Shown here piece after piece: positions 52,476 to 61,460 of a stretch of 64,000 nucleotides of DNA. The position numbers were made by a program, and so were the translations under genes. This stretch comes from Calditrichales bacterium MX18-03 (GTDB lineage: Bacteria > Bacillota > Clostridia > Lutisporales > Lutisporaceae). The notes beneath the pieces were generated by a model. That model had not been told where the DNA came from and did not search any database. It worked only from the letters and a program-made list of their open reading frames with translations. The first letter of the stretch is position 1, and each line of letters begins with the position of its first letter. The stretch is from contig JAJGRE010000003.1 in NCBI GenBank assembly GCA_021083345.1, forward strand, positions 1 through 64,000. The letters run 5' to 3'.

Positions 52476-52940
52476 CTATAGCTTTTTATTATCCGTCAGC
52501 AAAACAATCGCCTGCGTCATCCGGTTTAACCGCGTTTCTTCCTTTTTTGCGTCATTGATCCAATCTACATACTTCTTTTTATGAGAATAAGAGAGTTTTC
52601 CAAAGTTCACCTTGGCTGCTGGATTGGAGAATAACAAATCCTCCAGATCCCCTGGTACTTGGACGCTCCTTTCCTCCAGATCATGCCGGATCATGACATG
52701 GACCACCTCACCGGCTTCTTTCCCTATAACTTTGCGGATGTCCTTCCTTATCCCCAGACAGTGGCAGGGCAGCCCCATCTTGGCTAACGAGCCTCTATAG
52801 GGATGGCCGTCAAAGGTCGCCTGTACTTTTACCTGACCTTTTGTACCGAATTCTTCTTCCACACTATATGGGAACTCAATATAGGCTGCATCCTGCTCTT
52901 CATGCTTCCTAATGAGCGCATCAAACTCATAAGTCTTCAT
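52476..52940 (-). CDS. DUF1905/YdeI-type protein
   Basis: Protein of 154 residues. The N-terminal DUF1905 beta domain (about 5-85) includes YIEFPYSVEEEFGTKG and GHPYRGSLAKMG; the C-terminal segment SYSHKKKYVDWINDAKKEET RL is the YdeI/OmpD-associated motif. Function unknown. AGGGGTG lies upstream of the ATG. It is 25 bases before the cupin gene, so likely cotranscribed. Confidence 0.85.
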   Translation of the reverse strand: MKTYEFDALIRKHEEQDAAYIEFPYSVEEEFGTKGQVKVQATFDGHPYRGSLAKMGLPCHCLGIRKDIRKVIGKEAGEVVHVMIRHDLEERSVQVPGDLEDLLFSNPAAKVNFGKLSYSHKKKYVDWINDAKKEETRLNRMTQAIVLLTDNKKL

Positions 52941-52969
52941 CTCGTTGCACCCCTGTTACTCATTTTCCT

Positions 52970-53524
52970 CTAAACTTTGTCATTCAGCAGGACCATATGG
53001 ATATGGTCCTCCCACTTTCCGTTTATTTTCAAGTACTTTAAAGCCAGTCCTTCTTCGTAAAAGCCAAGCCTCCTGACCACTGCCAGGGAGGACTTGTTTC
53101 TGGGCATGATATTGGCTTCTATCCTATGCAGCAGTAAATAGTTGAATACATAGTCGATCCCGGCGCTTAAAGCTTCGTTCATATACCCTTTTCCTGTTTC
53201 ATCCTTGTCCAGCCTGTAGCCTAGATGGCAGGACAGAAACACACCTCTGACGATATTATTGAAGGCTATCATGCCGATCATTTTTTCTTGGTTTTCCTTC
53301 TTATATATCCAAAGCTTAACCATGTTCCCTTTGTACATTTCTTCGAGGTCTCTGGACAGCAGGTATTCCTGGAATTCTACCGTAAAAAATGCTTCCTCTC
53401 TATATGGCTCCCACTCCTGGAGAAAGGATCTGTTTTTCTGGTAATAATCCAGCAGCCTGCCAGCAGCGCCCGTACCGATGGTTTTTAGGTAGAGCCGATC
53501 CGTCTCGATAATCAGTTGCATCAT
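52970..53524 (-). CDS. GNAT acetyltransferase (RimJ/RimL type)
   Basis: N-acetyltransferase of 184 residues. N-terminal IETDRLYLKTI; acetyl-CoA binding region LGYRLDKDETGKGYMNEAL; then HRIEANIMPRNKSSLAVVRRLGFYEEGLA. The substrate is unknown; relatives modify ribosomal protein N-termini or small amines. AAGGAG is 5 bases before the ATG, which overlaps the preceding gene's stop as ATGA. Confidence 0.9.
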   Translation of the reverse strand: MMQLIIETDRLYLKTIGTGAAGRLLDYYQKNRSFLQEWEPYREEAFFTVEFQEYLLSRDLEEMYKGNMVKLWIYKKENQEKMIGMIAFNNIVRGVFLSCHLGYRLDKDETGKGYMNEALSAGIDYVFNYLLLHRIEANIMPRNKSSLAVVRRLGFYEEGLALKYLKINGKWEDHIHMVLLNDKV

Positions 53525-53970
53525 ATCATCTCCTTATGGAGGCAAATACCTTTCATTTCTCGAAAGCCCAGTCGAATAAGCCAGCCTCTCGTATCCTGAT
53601 GTGAGGAAGCTGCTTCAATTCGTATTCCCACAACCTTCTCATGACTTAAGTGTGCTACATTCAAAAACCTGGCTGCTATGCCTTTATTGCGCCATTGCTC
53701 CTTGATGTAGAGCTCATCGATAGACAGGATATTGCCGCCGTATATGTTGCTCCAATGGGCAATAAGAATGGCATAACCGCATATCTCTTCATCATATTCA
53801 AATATAAGTATGGTTCCTTTAGTAGGATTACCACACAGTTCAATGACGGTGTCTTCAATTTTGTCGTTGTTTATCTGACTTTGTCCGGTATGCGTGTTAT
53901 GATACGAAAAAACCATTTCTCTCAGATAACGGTAATCTCTCTGACAATATGGCCTTATCCTGATGTCCAT
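53521..53970 (-). CDS. GNAT acetyltransferase
   Basis: Acetyltransferase of 149 residues with IRIRPYCQRDYRYLREM, the beta-strand ILSIDELYIKEQWRNKGIAA (acetyl-CoA site) and IEAASSHQDTRGWLIRLGF. The ATG at 53970 is chosen because AAGGATGGTGG precedes it; an ATG at 53988 is in frame but lacks a site. Coupled to the following GNAT gene. Substrate unknown. Confidence 0.87.
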   Translation of the reverse strand: MDIRIRPYCQRDYRYLREMVFSYHNTHTGQSQINNDKIEDTVIELCGNPTKGTILIFEYDEEICGYAILIAHWSNIYGGNILSIDELYIKEQWRNKGIAARFLNVAHLSHEKVVGIRIEAASSHQDTRGWLIRLGFREMKGICLHKEMI

Positions 53971-54016
53971 CCTGCCACCATCCTTCATAATCGCTTGAGC
54001 TGCTGTAGGACTTTAG

Positions 54017-54367
54017 CTATCCTGTTCTGGTGCCGTTTGGTACTGGCTTCTCAGGCTGAGCTAGCACCGGCACGATGCCATCCGCATATCCAATATCAAA
54101 CAGCATGCCTTCTGATAACTCTCCTGCCATTTTTCTTGGCGGCAGATTGACGATGAAAAGTGCCTGCTTTCCTTCTATCTCACAGGGGTTTTCCCGTTCA
54201 CCCTTCATACCCACCAGGATGCTCCTTATAAAGTCTCCGAAATCTACTGTCAGCTTTACCAGTTTGTTGGATTTAGGGACATCTTCCACTTTCATAATGG
54301 TGCCGACACGAATATCGATTTTCTCCAATAAATCTAGTGCGATGTTTTCTTTCACAGGTGCTGACAT
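54017..54367 (-). CDS. csaA: CsaA-like tRNA-binding domain protein
   Basis: Protein of 116 residues with an OB-fold EMAP-II/tRNA-binding domain: IDIRVGTIMKVEDVPKSNKL, VGMKGERENP, FIVNLPPRKMAGELSEGML. CsaA binds tRNA and has chaperone-like activity in B. subtilis secretion. AAAGGAGGT precedes the ATG. The gene lies in the leftward accessory run. The C-terminus is slightly longer than usual (NGTRTG). Confidence 0.88.
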   Translation of the reverse strand: MSAPVKENIALDLLEKIDIRVGTIMKVEDVPKSNKLVKLTVDFGDFIRSILVGMKGERENPCEIEGKQALFIVNLPPRKMAGELSEGMLFDIGYADGIVPVLAQPEKPVPNGTRTG

Positions 54368-54394
54368 CCGGCCTACCTCCTTTTTAATGTTGGC

Positions 54395-54733
54395 TTATTC
54401 CCAAGTCTCCCATACCTCCGGTGTATAACCCACAGTTGCTTTTCTGCCATTTCTCACGATGGGTGTCTTATAAAGCTTGGGATTATTCAGCAGTAGTTCT
54501 TTTTTTATGGTGCTGCTGTTGATTTTCAGGATGTTTAACCGTTCATATTCCTTTGATGCCCTATTCATCAGATTCATGAGTCCGACTGCTGCTTCTACAC
54601 TGTCCAGTTCACCCTTGCTCAAACCCACCCTGTTCAGATCGACAAATTGGAATTTGATACTGCGCTCCTTGAAGTACCGTTGAGCTTTCTTTGTATCAAA
54701 ACACTTATCAATCCCGAATATCTGAATGTTCAT
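54395..54733 (-). CDS. ArsC/Spx-family thioredoxin-fold protein
   Basis: Protein of 112 residues starting IQIFGIDKCFDTKKAQRYF, the ArsC/Spx/YffB pattern with a single N-terminal Cys; then RNGRKATVGYTPE near the C-terminus. The second Cys of Spx is absent. It could be a reductase-like or transcription-binding protein; not resolved. Start overlaps the end of the previous gene (ATGA). Confidence 0.83.
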   Translation of the reverse strand: MNIQIFGIDKCFDTKKAQRYFKERSIKFQFVDLNRVGLSKGELDSVEAAVGLMNLMNRASKEYERLNILKINSSTIKKELLLNNPKLYKTPIVRNGRKATVGYTPEVWETWE

Positions 54734-54993
54734 GGTCCATCTCCTGTTCTAAATGGTAGTTGGCTTTTCTCATTTCCCCGCTTGAAGTTGCCTGTAACTT
54801 TTGCCATGATCAGCTGTGCTTCCAGCTGGTTTGCCCCCTGCATTCTCGCCAGGAATTTTTCGCTTTCCTTTCCTTTCAGGATCATGACTTGCTTACCGTA
54901 CCAGGATATGAAAACCTTATTATCCTTTGATACATGAAAGGTAAAAACCTCTTCCTCAAAACGATTATGCTTATCAACGCTGTCCTTATTCAT
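54730..54993 (-). CDS. Small soluble protein of unknown function
   Basis: Unrecognised 87-residue protein. It is hydrophilic, with FEEEVFTFHVSKDNKVF, WYGKQVMILKGKE and LIMAKVTGNFKRGNE. It overlaps both neighbours by 4 bases (ATGA at each end), so it is clearly translated in series with the ACT gene before it and the ArsC-like gene after it. Confidence 0.72.
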   Translation of the reverse strand: MNKDSVDKHNRFEEEVFTFHVSKDNKVFISWYGKQVMILKGKESEKFLARMQGANQLEAQLIMAKVTGNFKRGNEKSQLPFRTGDGP

Positions 54994-55385
54994 TCGACTG
55001 ACCTCACTTCATATCCTGCATTCATAAGCGCATCAACAGCTTTTTCGATGTCCTTCTCCTTTACCAGAATATAATCCGTATCATAAGTCGATATGGCAAA
55101 AATACTGATGCACTTCTCAGCCAGTACCGTACTGATGGATGAAAGTATCCCGATCAGAGAGAAATCCAGAGGTCCTTCAACCTTCAGGATCCTCCAGCTC
55201 TTTTCGCATTGTATTTCATCGGGAACACTCTTTTCCATACATACCACCGACAGTTCATCTGACGTTCTGGTAACAGAGCAAAACCCGTCAATATCTGCCC
55301 ATACCGGTATATTGTCGTTATGGGTTAGCCTGCATACCGCGTACGTGTCTTTAAACAATCGCATGACCAATTTGCAATTTTTCAT
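54990..55385 (-). CDS. ACT domain protein
   Basis: Protein of 131 residues with two ACT-like halves (about 15-60 and 65-130), including LKVEGPLDFSLIGILSSIS and ISTYDTDYILVKEKDI, typical of the CASTOR-related ACT group that binds amino acids. The ATG at 55385 has GAGGTG upstream; a GTG three codons earlier sits inside that site. It probably senses an amino acid. Confidence 0.82.
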   Translation of the reverse strand: MKNCKLVMRLFKDTYAVCRLTHNDNIPVWADIDGFCSVTRTSDELSVVCMEKSVPDEIQCEKSWRILKVEGPLDFSLIGILSSISTVLAEKCISIFAISTYDTDYILVKEKDIEKAVDALMNAGYEVRSVE

Positions 55386-55425
55386 ATTATACACCTCTTA
55401 TGCTTATCCATTCAAGTTCAATCCG

Positions 55426-56013
55426 TTATCTGTCGCAGCAGATTTGCTGCTCAAGTATCACCGTCGCATTTGATTCCGCACTATGCGTCTCATCTCCAAT
55501 GAACTTGATGATCTTATCAAAACCGATCTTTTGCCAGAACCGCAAAGCCGGCCAGTTTTTCAAGTGAACACCCAACCGGATCCCCCTATATCCTGCTGCT
55601 CTTGCTTCTGCGATCAGATAAGCTGCCGCTTCCTTCGCATAGCCGAGTCCTTGCTTGCTAGGGTGTATAAACAACCAACCAATACACAATAGGTCTTCTA
55701 ATGGATAACCGTGATACAGCTCAATTACTCCGATTTTTTCAATGCTGTCCCTCAGGCATATTGTCTTCATCGCAAAGTTCTCTCGCTTTCCTCCTGGCGG
55801 CAGGTTCCCCTCTTTCAATGCCTTCTCAATATAATCCTTTGGTGTTTTCCACCCTACCCATTTTTCAATATAATCGGATGCTTCATTTAGGGCCTGCAGC
55901 TCAGCGCATTCCTCCAATATAGAATCTCTTATGATCAGCCGCACAGTCTCTCCATAGCCCGGAATAAATGAAGCTATAGGAGCAGAATCATTCATAGGCT
56001 TACTTTTTTCCAT
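55426..56013 (-). CDS. GNAT acetyltransferase
   Basis: Acetyltransferase of 195 residues: VRLIIRDSILEECAELQAL N-terminal, CIGWLFIHPSKQGLGYAKEA (acetyl-CoA site), GIRLGVHLKNWPALRFWQK C-terminal. The ATG at 56013 follows GGAGGTTGA; the open frame to 56157 runs through the upstream membrane-protein gene. It overlaps that gene by 22 bases. Substrate unknown. Confidence 0.87.
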   Translation of the reverse strand: MEKSKPMNDSAPIASFIPGYGETVRLIIRDSILEECAELQALNEASDYIEKWVGWKTPKDYIEKALKEGNLPPGGKRENFAMKTICLRDSIEKIGVIELYHGYPLEDLLCIGWLFIHPSKQGLGYAKEAAAYLIAEARAAGYRGIRLGVHLKNWPALRFWQKIGFDKIIKFIGDETHSAESNATVILEQQICCDR

Positions 56014-56363
56014 ATCTTCAACCTCCGGCAGACTGCGTAACCAATGCCATAGCAAGCTAAATATGCAGGAATATACACCCATGCGGTACTGTTGAAGAAC
56101 CAAAGAAACGAAACATAATACAGCATGCCGATAATAGCTGCATTCAGCCAGAACCATACGCCAGACAGCTTGCTCAGCATGCCAAGCCCAAAGGAAATAA
56201 GTGGATACCCCACAAACAGCAGCATGATCAGGATGCCCATTCCGTTCAGGTCGCGAAATTCAGCCGAGCCAGCATTTACAGCAAGATAACTTGGCAACAC
56301 GATGAGCATGGCACATATCAGCAACCATACAATCTCATTAACTAAATTAGAATGTTTATTCAT
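55992..56363 (-). CDS. Small four-helix membrane protein
   Basis: Unrecognised 123-residue protein with four predicted helices (about 11-30, 43-66, 70-90, 95-112) and a basic C-terminus (RRLKIWKK). AGGAGGT lies before the ATG at 56363. It sits between the hydrolase and GNAT genes in the leftward run, with overlap at its 3' end. No function can be assigned. Confidence 0.75.
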   Translation of the reverse strand: MNKHSNLVNEIVWLLICAMLIVLPSYLAVNAGSAEFRDLNGMGILIMLLFVGYPLISFGLGMLSKLSGVWFWLNAAIIGMLYYVSFLWFFNSTAWVYIPAYLACYGIGYAVCRRLKIWKKVSL

Positions 56364-56380
56364 TTTACCTCCTAGATTAA

Positions 56381-57262
56381 TCACTCAGTAGCCGTTATTT
56401 TATTTAGGAAACGCAGCATTGCCGCATTTGTCTTCTCCGGCTGCGAAAGCGCCGTAATGTGATTGGCGTCCTTGATGATCTCAATCTCGATGTCTGGCAT
56501 CAGTGCTTTTGCACGATCCATAGCCAGGTTTAAGTCATATATGCGCTCGCGGTCTCCCAATAGCAGCAGTGTGGGTACTTCCAGCTTCTTCAGCTGTTCG
56601 TCCGTATATACGGACGGGAATACTTGGCTTACACCCTTGCCGTACTTTAAAGTCTTATGGAATAATTCCTTCCATGCGGGATCAAAAGGTACACGGTTCT
56701 CACACCATTTCACAGCATGCCTGATGAGGAATTCCCAGCCTGTCATACCGGCGGGAAATGTGTTGAGATAGAATGGCATGATCTGCCTGAAGGTTGCAGC
56801 CGGGCCAATCAAGATAAGGCTTTTCACCCGCTCAGGCTGCTGAAGGGCATAATTCGAAGCAAGAAAGCCGCCAATGGAGTTTCCGGCCAAGCTTGCATGC
56901 TTGATAAGCAATCCATCCAGCAGATCATTAAACCAGCCAACAAAATCTTCTAATTGCCTAATATATCTATAAGGCTTACTCTTGTTGGCATCGCCGATAA
57001 TATCGACACAATACACGCGGTATGCCTTGCTTAATCCCTCAACGTTCATATACCAGGAAGCAGCACTTGCACAAAACGCATGAACCAGTATAAGTGGGGG
57101 CGCTTCAATTTGACCGCTTGCAATGACATGGGTACTCCCCAATCGGGTGGGAATGAATAGTTCCTCATAGGGCACCGGCCATTTCGCCATAATTTCATCA
57201 TAAGCTTTGAAAACCTGCTCTTGCCCATCAGCACTTCTAAAAACCGACATATAATCCGACAT
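56381..57262 (-). CDS. Alpha/beta hydrolase
   Basis: Hydrolase of 293 residues. HAFCASAASWY (oxyanion-hole region), nucleophile elbow AGNSIGGFLAS, VPTLLLLGDRERIYDL (acid) and KDANHITALSQPEK (catalytic His). Substrate unknown. The ATG at 57262 overlaps the EamA stop; AAGG lies 8 bases upstream. A GTG at 57271 is possible but less well placed. Confidence 0.9.
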   Translation of the reverse strand: MSDYMSVFRSADGQEQVFKAYDEIMAKWPVPYEELFIPTRLGSTHVIASGQIEAPPLILVHAFCASAASWYMNVEGLSKAYRVYCVDIIGDANKSKPYRYIRQLEDFVGWFNDLLDGLLIKHASLAGNSIGGFLASNYALQQPERVKSLILIGPAATFRQIMPFYLNTFPAGMTGWEFLIRHAVKWCENRVPFDPAWKELFHKTLKYGKGVSQVFPSVYTDEQLKKLEVPTLLLLGDRERIYDLNLAMDRAKALMPDIEIEIIKDANHITALSQPEKTNAAMLRFLNKITATE

Positions 57263-58233
57263 CAATCGCACCTTCCTTCACATCCGATTTCATTTGAATT
57301 TCCCGGTGAACGGCTTATGGTTCGAATAAACAGCAAAATACCGCCAATTGCCAGTATAATACCGATCAGCTCAACCATGGATGGGATCCGACCAGCAATC
57401 AAAAAAGAATAAAAGAGCCCGAAAACGGTTTCTCCCACAATCAATTGACCGGCTAATGAAACAGGCAGGATCTGGGAGGCTTTATTCCAATAACCGTACG
57501 CAAACCATGAAACGATTATCCCCAGCACCGAACATCCTAACCAGAATGTCAGAACACTTTTATTCAAAATAAATATTCTCCATACACTTGCGGGTTCTGA
57601 CATCGTAAAGTTCACAAACAGCAAGAATAACGGCAGCAAGCATAGGGAAGCTATTCCCGTAATTGTTGCCCAGCTCTCTGACGATATGTTCGGGTTTTCC
57701 TTGAGAAAACGGGCATTCGCTACACCATACCAAGTCCACAGCAGTACGGCAACAATGCCGCTGATGATGCCTGCAGCGTTCCACTTTCCAATACCGGATC
57801 CATATGCCGCCAGGTTTATTGTCATAATGCCGCCTAGCATGATTGTAACCGGAAGCAGGATCTTCTTCAACGGATACTCGCGGTTCAGCCAGTTCCCATA
57901 CAAAGAAATACTGACGGGCAAAATGCCATTGATCAGTGTTGCACGCGTAACCCCTATCTGCTGTAACGCTATTACAAGAAAAAAATAATAGCCTATATTG
58001 CCGCAAAGAGCCAATATCAATGCCTTGACACAGATGCCTCCGGTCAATTTATATGTCTTGTTTTTCTCGTTAAGCAACAGAATGATGGAAATGGTTCCAA
58101 AAATAGTATACCTACCGAGTATGATCTCAATGGCGCTGTAAGCCGGCAATAATTTTGGTACAATAAATGCCAGGCCCCACAGCATGTCGGCAATCATGGC
58201 ATAAACGACGCCCCGGATTAATATCTTTGTCAT
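57262..58233 (-). CDS. EamA/DMT-family transporter
   Basis: Membrane exporter of 323 residues with ten predicted helices in two EamA repeats (about 5-140 and 155-305). Typical segments: MLWGLAFIVPKLL, GVTRATLINGILPVSISLYG and LPVSLAGQLIVGETVFGL. It probably exports amino acids or metabolites. AGGGAG is 7 bases before the ATG. It is followed by the hydrolase with one-base overlap. Confidence 0.9.
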   Translation of the reverse strand: MTKILIRGVVYAMIADMLWGLAFIVPKLLPAYSAIEIILGRYTIFGTISIILLLNEKNKTYKLTGGICVKALILALCGNIGYYFFLVIALQQIGVTRATLINGILPVSISLYGNWLNREYPLKKILLPVTIMLGGIMTINLAAYGSGIGKWNAAGIISGIVAVLLWTWYGVANARFLKENPNISSESWATITGIASLCLLPLFLLFVNFTMSEPASVWRIFILNKSVLTFWLGCSVLGIIVSWFAYGYWNKASQILPVSLAGQLIVGETVFGLFYSFLIAGRIPSMVELIGIILAIGGILLFIRTISRSPGNSNEIGCEGRCD

Positions 58234-58248
58234 ACGTTACTCCCTGAT

Positions 58249-59166
58249 CTATGGCAGCTTGTTGCCTGCTGATATATAGATCTCATACCATTCCTTCCTT
58301 GTCAGTTCTACCTGAGATGCCTTGCAAATATCCCTCAAGCGTTTTTCATTTGTTGTTCCCACGATGGGTTGAATTTTCGCAGGATGCCTTAGGATCCAGG
58401 CAATTGCCACTGCTGCATTGGTCACCCCTTTGACCTCTGCAATTTCGCTGAGCTTTTGATTCAGCTCAGGAAATCTGCTATTGTCCAAAAACACACCTTC
58501 AAAAAAACCATACTGAAATGGCGACCAGGCCTGAATGGTTATATCCTTCAAACGGCAGAATTCCAGTACACTGCCATCCCTATCCAGTGAAGCATCTGCT
58601 TTCATGTTAACATTTAATCCGGAATCAATCATACCGGTATTGGTAATGCTGAACTGCAGCTGATTAATGGCAAGCTTGCGTTTCAAATACTTGTTCAACA
58701 GTTCAATTTGCATGGGATTATGATTGCTCACGCCGAAACACCTAACTTTACCGCTGCTATAGAGAATATCAAAAGCTTCTGCTACTTCTTCCGGTTCCAT
58801 TAAGGTATCAGGACGGTGCAGCAGCAATGTATCGATATAGTCTGTTTTTAACCTTCTTAAACTGCCCTCTACAGAATTCAGGATATGTTCTTTTGAAAAA
58901 TCATAGAAACCTTTTCTGATCCCACATTTCGTCTGAATCAGAATTTTTTCTCTGATGCTGTCATGCATGTCGATTGCTTGAGCAAATACTTCTTCTGATT
59001 TGCCCCCTGCATAAATATCCGCATGCTCAAAAAAGTTAATCCCTTCTTCCAAGGCAGTATGTATCAGTTCCGAAAGCGCTTCTTTCTCCAACTCGGCAAT
59101 TCTCATACAGCCAAGCGATATCTCCGATGCAAGGATTCCACTGTTGGCTATGCTTATTTTTTTCAT
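58249..59166 (-). CDS. Aldo/keto reductase
   Basis: NAD(P)H-dependent reductase of 305 residues, TIM barrel. Catalytic tetrad regions: Asp/Tyr in FFEHADIYAGGKSE, Lys in ILIQTKCG, His in TLLLHRPD; cofactor loop VGTTNEKRL. It is similar to the YdhF/YqkF-like group. The ATG at 59166 has GGGGG 6 bases upstream; an ATG two codons earlier is too close to it. It lies 15 bases upstream of the EamA gene. Confidence 0.93.
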   Translation of the reverse strand: MKKISIANSGILASEISLGCMRIAELEKEALSELIHTALEEGINFFEHADIYAGGKSEEVFAQAIDMHDSIREKILIQTKCGIRKGFYDFSKEHILNSVEGSLRRLKTDYIDTLLLHRPDTLMEPEEVAEAFDILYSSGKVRCFGVSNHNPMQIELLNKYLKRKLAINQLQFSITNTGMIDSGLNVNMKADASLDRDGSVLEFCRLKDITIQAWSPFQYGFFEGVFLDNSRFPELNQKLSEIAEVKGVTNAAVAIAWILRHPAKIQPIVGTTNEKRLRDICKASQVELTRKEWYEIYISAGNKLP

Positions 59167-59169
59167 AGT

Positions 59170-59446
59170 CATCCCCCACTCTCAAATGTCTTTAACTTTT
59201 GCTCAATAACCATCCTTGCATTGTTGTTTCAGAAAAGACCGGCTGTTTCTTCTTCAAGCTCTTTTTCCATTTCCATTTGGGATAACCGCCCCAATCATGC
59301 AATTAAGCCGCAACCCAGATGACTTCGTCATTATACTCCATCCCTTCACCGAGCAAGGAGACAATATGCAGCAGCCGTTTCGTATGGCTAAGTCAATAAT
59401 CTCCGCCGTATTCCTGTGTCAAGCTAGTTAGCTTATTCTTATCCAT
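59170..59446 (-). pseudogene. Decayed HD-domain phosphohydrolase pseudogene
   Basis: Reading the minus strand from ATG 59446 (AGGTG upstream) gives a start MDKNKLTSLTQEYGGDY, a stop (59393-59395), then LSHTKRLLHIVSLLGEGMEY NDEVIWVAA, a second stop (59303-59305), then LHDWGGYPKW. This is the N-terminal part of a small HD hydrolase, with the HD pair kept. After about 59290 the frame is scrambled; ARMVIEQKL in another frame near 59190 fits a later part of the family, so there was an internal deletion or frameshift. It fills the otherwise gene-free gap 59167-59471. Confidence 0.72.
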
Positions 59447-59471
59447 ATAGAGCACCTGCCTTGATATTTTA

Positions 59472-59876
59472 TTAATCTGACCTTTTGTCCTTATTGTCAG
59501 CTGCGAAATCCTCATGCCTGACAATCGAGAGGGTCACAAAAATAACTGCCAGAAGCAGCAAAACGGAAAACATGACAACAAAGGGAACTTCTCCCCGTTG
59601 GACATAATAGCCCGGACTTACGATCAGGGTATACAGCAGCATGCCCATAGACAATGGGTATACCTGTGCTCCCCAGACCTTTCTTCTATATAGGGCATAA
59701 CCGCCGATGATAAGCAAAACGGCAGTTGTGATCTCCCCAGTCATATGCAGCCAGATCTCTGCCGGTTTGGTGCTAAGCTCGGGAATCCCTCCGGTGCAAT
59801 AGAACATGAGCCACATACCCATCATGGACAGCCCGACAAACATCGAATATCCTGCTGCGATATTCTTTATTTTCAT
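59472..59876 (-). CDS. Small four-helix membrane protein
   Basis: Unrecognised membrane protein of 134 residues with four helices (about 7-27, 43-61, 70-88, 97-117) and a charged C-terminal tail. The ATG at 59876 has GGGAGGG upstream. Alone between the CPBP protease gene and the HD pseudogene, and leftward like its neighbours. No function can be given. Confidence 0.75.
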   Translation of the reverse strand: MKIKNIAAGYSMFVGLSMMGMWLMFYCTGGIPELSTKPAEIWLHMTGEITTAVLLIIGGYALYRRKVWGAQVYPLSMGMLLYTLIVSPGYYVQRGEVPFVVMFSVLLLLAVIFVTLSIVRHEDFAADNKDKRSD

Positions 59877-59943
59877 ACAAGACCCTCCCAATTATCAGTT
59901 TAGAATTTCTCTATTCTCCCATAAGCTTTTTTACCATTATCAA

Positions 59944-60663
59944 CTAATGCATAAGACCTAATGCAACAAGAACAAAGATGGGTCCGTTATACACGCCATG
60001 GATGAATATCCCTACACAAGTGTTTTGTGTTTTATGGAATGCATATGGGAGAATCAGCACCACCGGCAAAAGCATAATCATCAAGTCCATACCAAAGGGA
60101 AGATGGAAAAGAAGCCACAAGAAAGCGCATAGCACCCATGAAAAGCGGTTTTTTAAACGTGTTTGAATATAGCCTCTCCAAAGCAGCTCTTCTCCCAGAA
60201 TATTGAATGCGAACATCGGCAGCCAAACCAACAGTAAAAGCCTGTCACTTCCCCTAAAGGGACTGATGGTCATGAACCAAGGCGTTGTGCTCAACTCTCT
60301 GACCCCAAAGTTTTTGTTCAGTAAAACAGACACGGCAAAAATCAGACCGGTCAGCACAAATACCGATAATGTGCCTGTTAAGGCATAGCCCCATTCGTTT
60401 TTTGTCATTGGCCTCACGTTGAGTGAACAGAGGACTTCTTTAGCAGTCTTATTTCCATCTTTCCTGGCAAATACAACGGCAGCAATGAAAAGCGGAACAA
60501 ATAAAAAGTATCCTGTTATGAACCAGTACATGGCTGGGTTCAAGTCGAGATTTGCTTTGATAAATGGCAGCAAAGTAAACAAAAGTATATAAAAATACAC
60601 TGTAGAGACTAAGAATATAGCTGTCGCTTTTAATGTATTTATCTGTTTCATTCTTACTTCCAT
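59944..60663 (-). CDS. CPBP family intramembrane protease (Abi/CaaX-like)
   Basis: Membrane protein of 239 residues with six to eight helices. The CPBP motifs are present: ILGEELLWRGYIQ (paired Glu and Arg), FLWLLFHLP (His) and IFIHGVYN (His). Family members process prenylated or bacteriocin-related peptides; the target is unknown. The ATG at 60663 follows AGGAGG by 8 bases. Confidence 0.9.
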   Translation of the reverse strand: MEVRMKQINTLKATAIFLVSTVYFYILLFTLLPFIKANLDLNPAMYWFITGYFLFVPLFIAAVVFARKDGNKTAKEVLCSLNVRPMTKNEWGYALTGTLSVFVLTGLIFAVSVLLNKNFGVRELSTTPWFMTISPFRGSDRLLLLVWLPMFAFNILGEELLWRGYIQTRLKNRFSWVLCAFLWLLFHLPFGMDLMIMLLPVVLILPYAFHKTQNTCVGIFIHGVYNGPIFVLVALGLMH

Positions 60664-60744
60664 AATCAATACCTCCTGGTTTCGTGGTTCTAACTTCTTC
60701 TGTAAACTACCTGATCAACATATACTCACTTACCTAAAATAAAT

Positions 60745-60762
60745 GCTGCCATGGGCGGCAGC
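60745..60762 (-). terminator. Possible terminator of the LysE gene
   Basis: Minus-strand stem GCTGCC/GGCAGC (loop GCCCAT) followed by ATTTATTTTA. The stem is short, 70 bases after the LysE stop. Confidence 0.45.
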
Positions 60763-60831
60763 CTTCAATCCATCAGCCTTACATAATATTCTTCCTTTAA
60801 CTATTTTATCCTATCAAGCAGGATTAGTAAA

Positions 60832-61455
60832 CTATTTCTGCAGTACCACACTTGCTAAGGCAATTAAACCGAAAACCTCGATGATCATGCCTGAGGCCCT
60901 GTTGATCCAAATCATTCCCTTTAACGTAAACCGGCTTCGGATCCTGTTCACAAACGTGCTCAACGCCAGCCACCATAGCCCGGATCCAGCAAATACGCCT
61001 ATAACCAAAATAAATGGAGACAAATAGTCCGATGTATTTGTAACGAGTCCTACTCCTGCAAAAACGGCTGCAAAGGAAAGAATTGTCATCGGGTTTGTAA
61101 CGGTTAAAAAGAAGGTGGAAAAATAATTCCCCATTACACCCTTACTGTCTGGACTGATCGACTCTTCTGCTGGCTTGGTATAAAAGGTTCTAATACCTAA
61201 ATAGCACAGAAATGCACCGCCAAGGAGCCTAAACCAGAATTGATTGCCAACAAGGAAATTGGAGATTGCAGTTAATCCAAAACCCGCAACCATTCCATAA
61301 AAAGCATCGGCCGTTGCTGCGCCAAGCCCAGAGACCAATCCTGACAGCTTTCCTTCCGCCAATGTCCGTTTGATGCATAGTACCCCAATAGGACCCACAG
61401 GCGCAGCGATAGATATTCCAATGATAAGTCCTTTCATAAAGAGTTCACCATCCAC
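60832..61455 (-). CDS. LysE family exporter
   Basis: Amino-acid exporter of the LysE/RhtB family, 207 residues, six helices. Characteristic AAPVGPIGVLCIKRTL at the N-terminus, GLGAATADAFYGMVAG, FLTVTNPMTILSFAAVFAG. It exports lysine, arginine or threonine-like amino acids. The start at 61455 gives the usual family N-terminus; an ATG at 61437 is the alternative. The stop of the Nudix gene is 5 bases upstream. Confidence 0.92.
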   Translation of the reverse strand: MDGELFMKGLIIGISIAAPVGPIGVLCIKRTLAEGKLSGLVSGLGAATADAFYGMVAGFGLTAISNFLVGNQFWFRLLGGAFLCYLGIRTFYTKPAEESISPDSKGVMGNYFSTFFLTVTNPMTILSFAAVFAGVGLVTNTSDYLSPFILVIGVFAGSGLWWLALSTFVNRIRSRFTLKGMIWINRASGMIIEVFGLIALASVVLQK

Positions 61456-61460
61456 AGTTC

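Noticed and set aside
59216-59431. A plus-strand gene in the 59.2-59.4 kb gap
   Set aside because: The minus strand shows clear HD-domain remnants in the same place; the plus frame has no ribosome site or motif.
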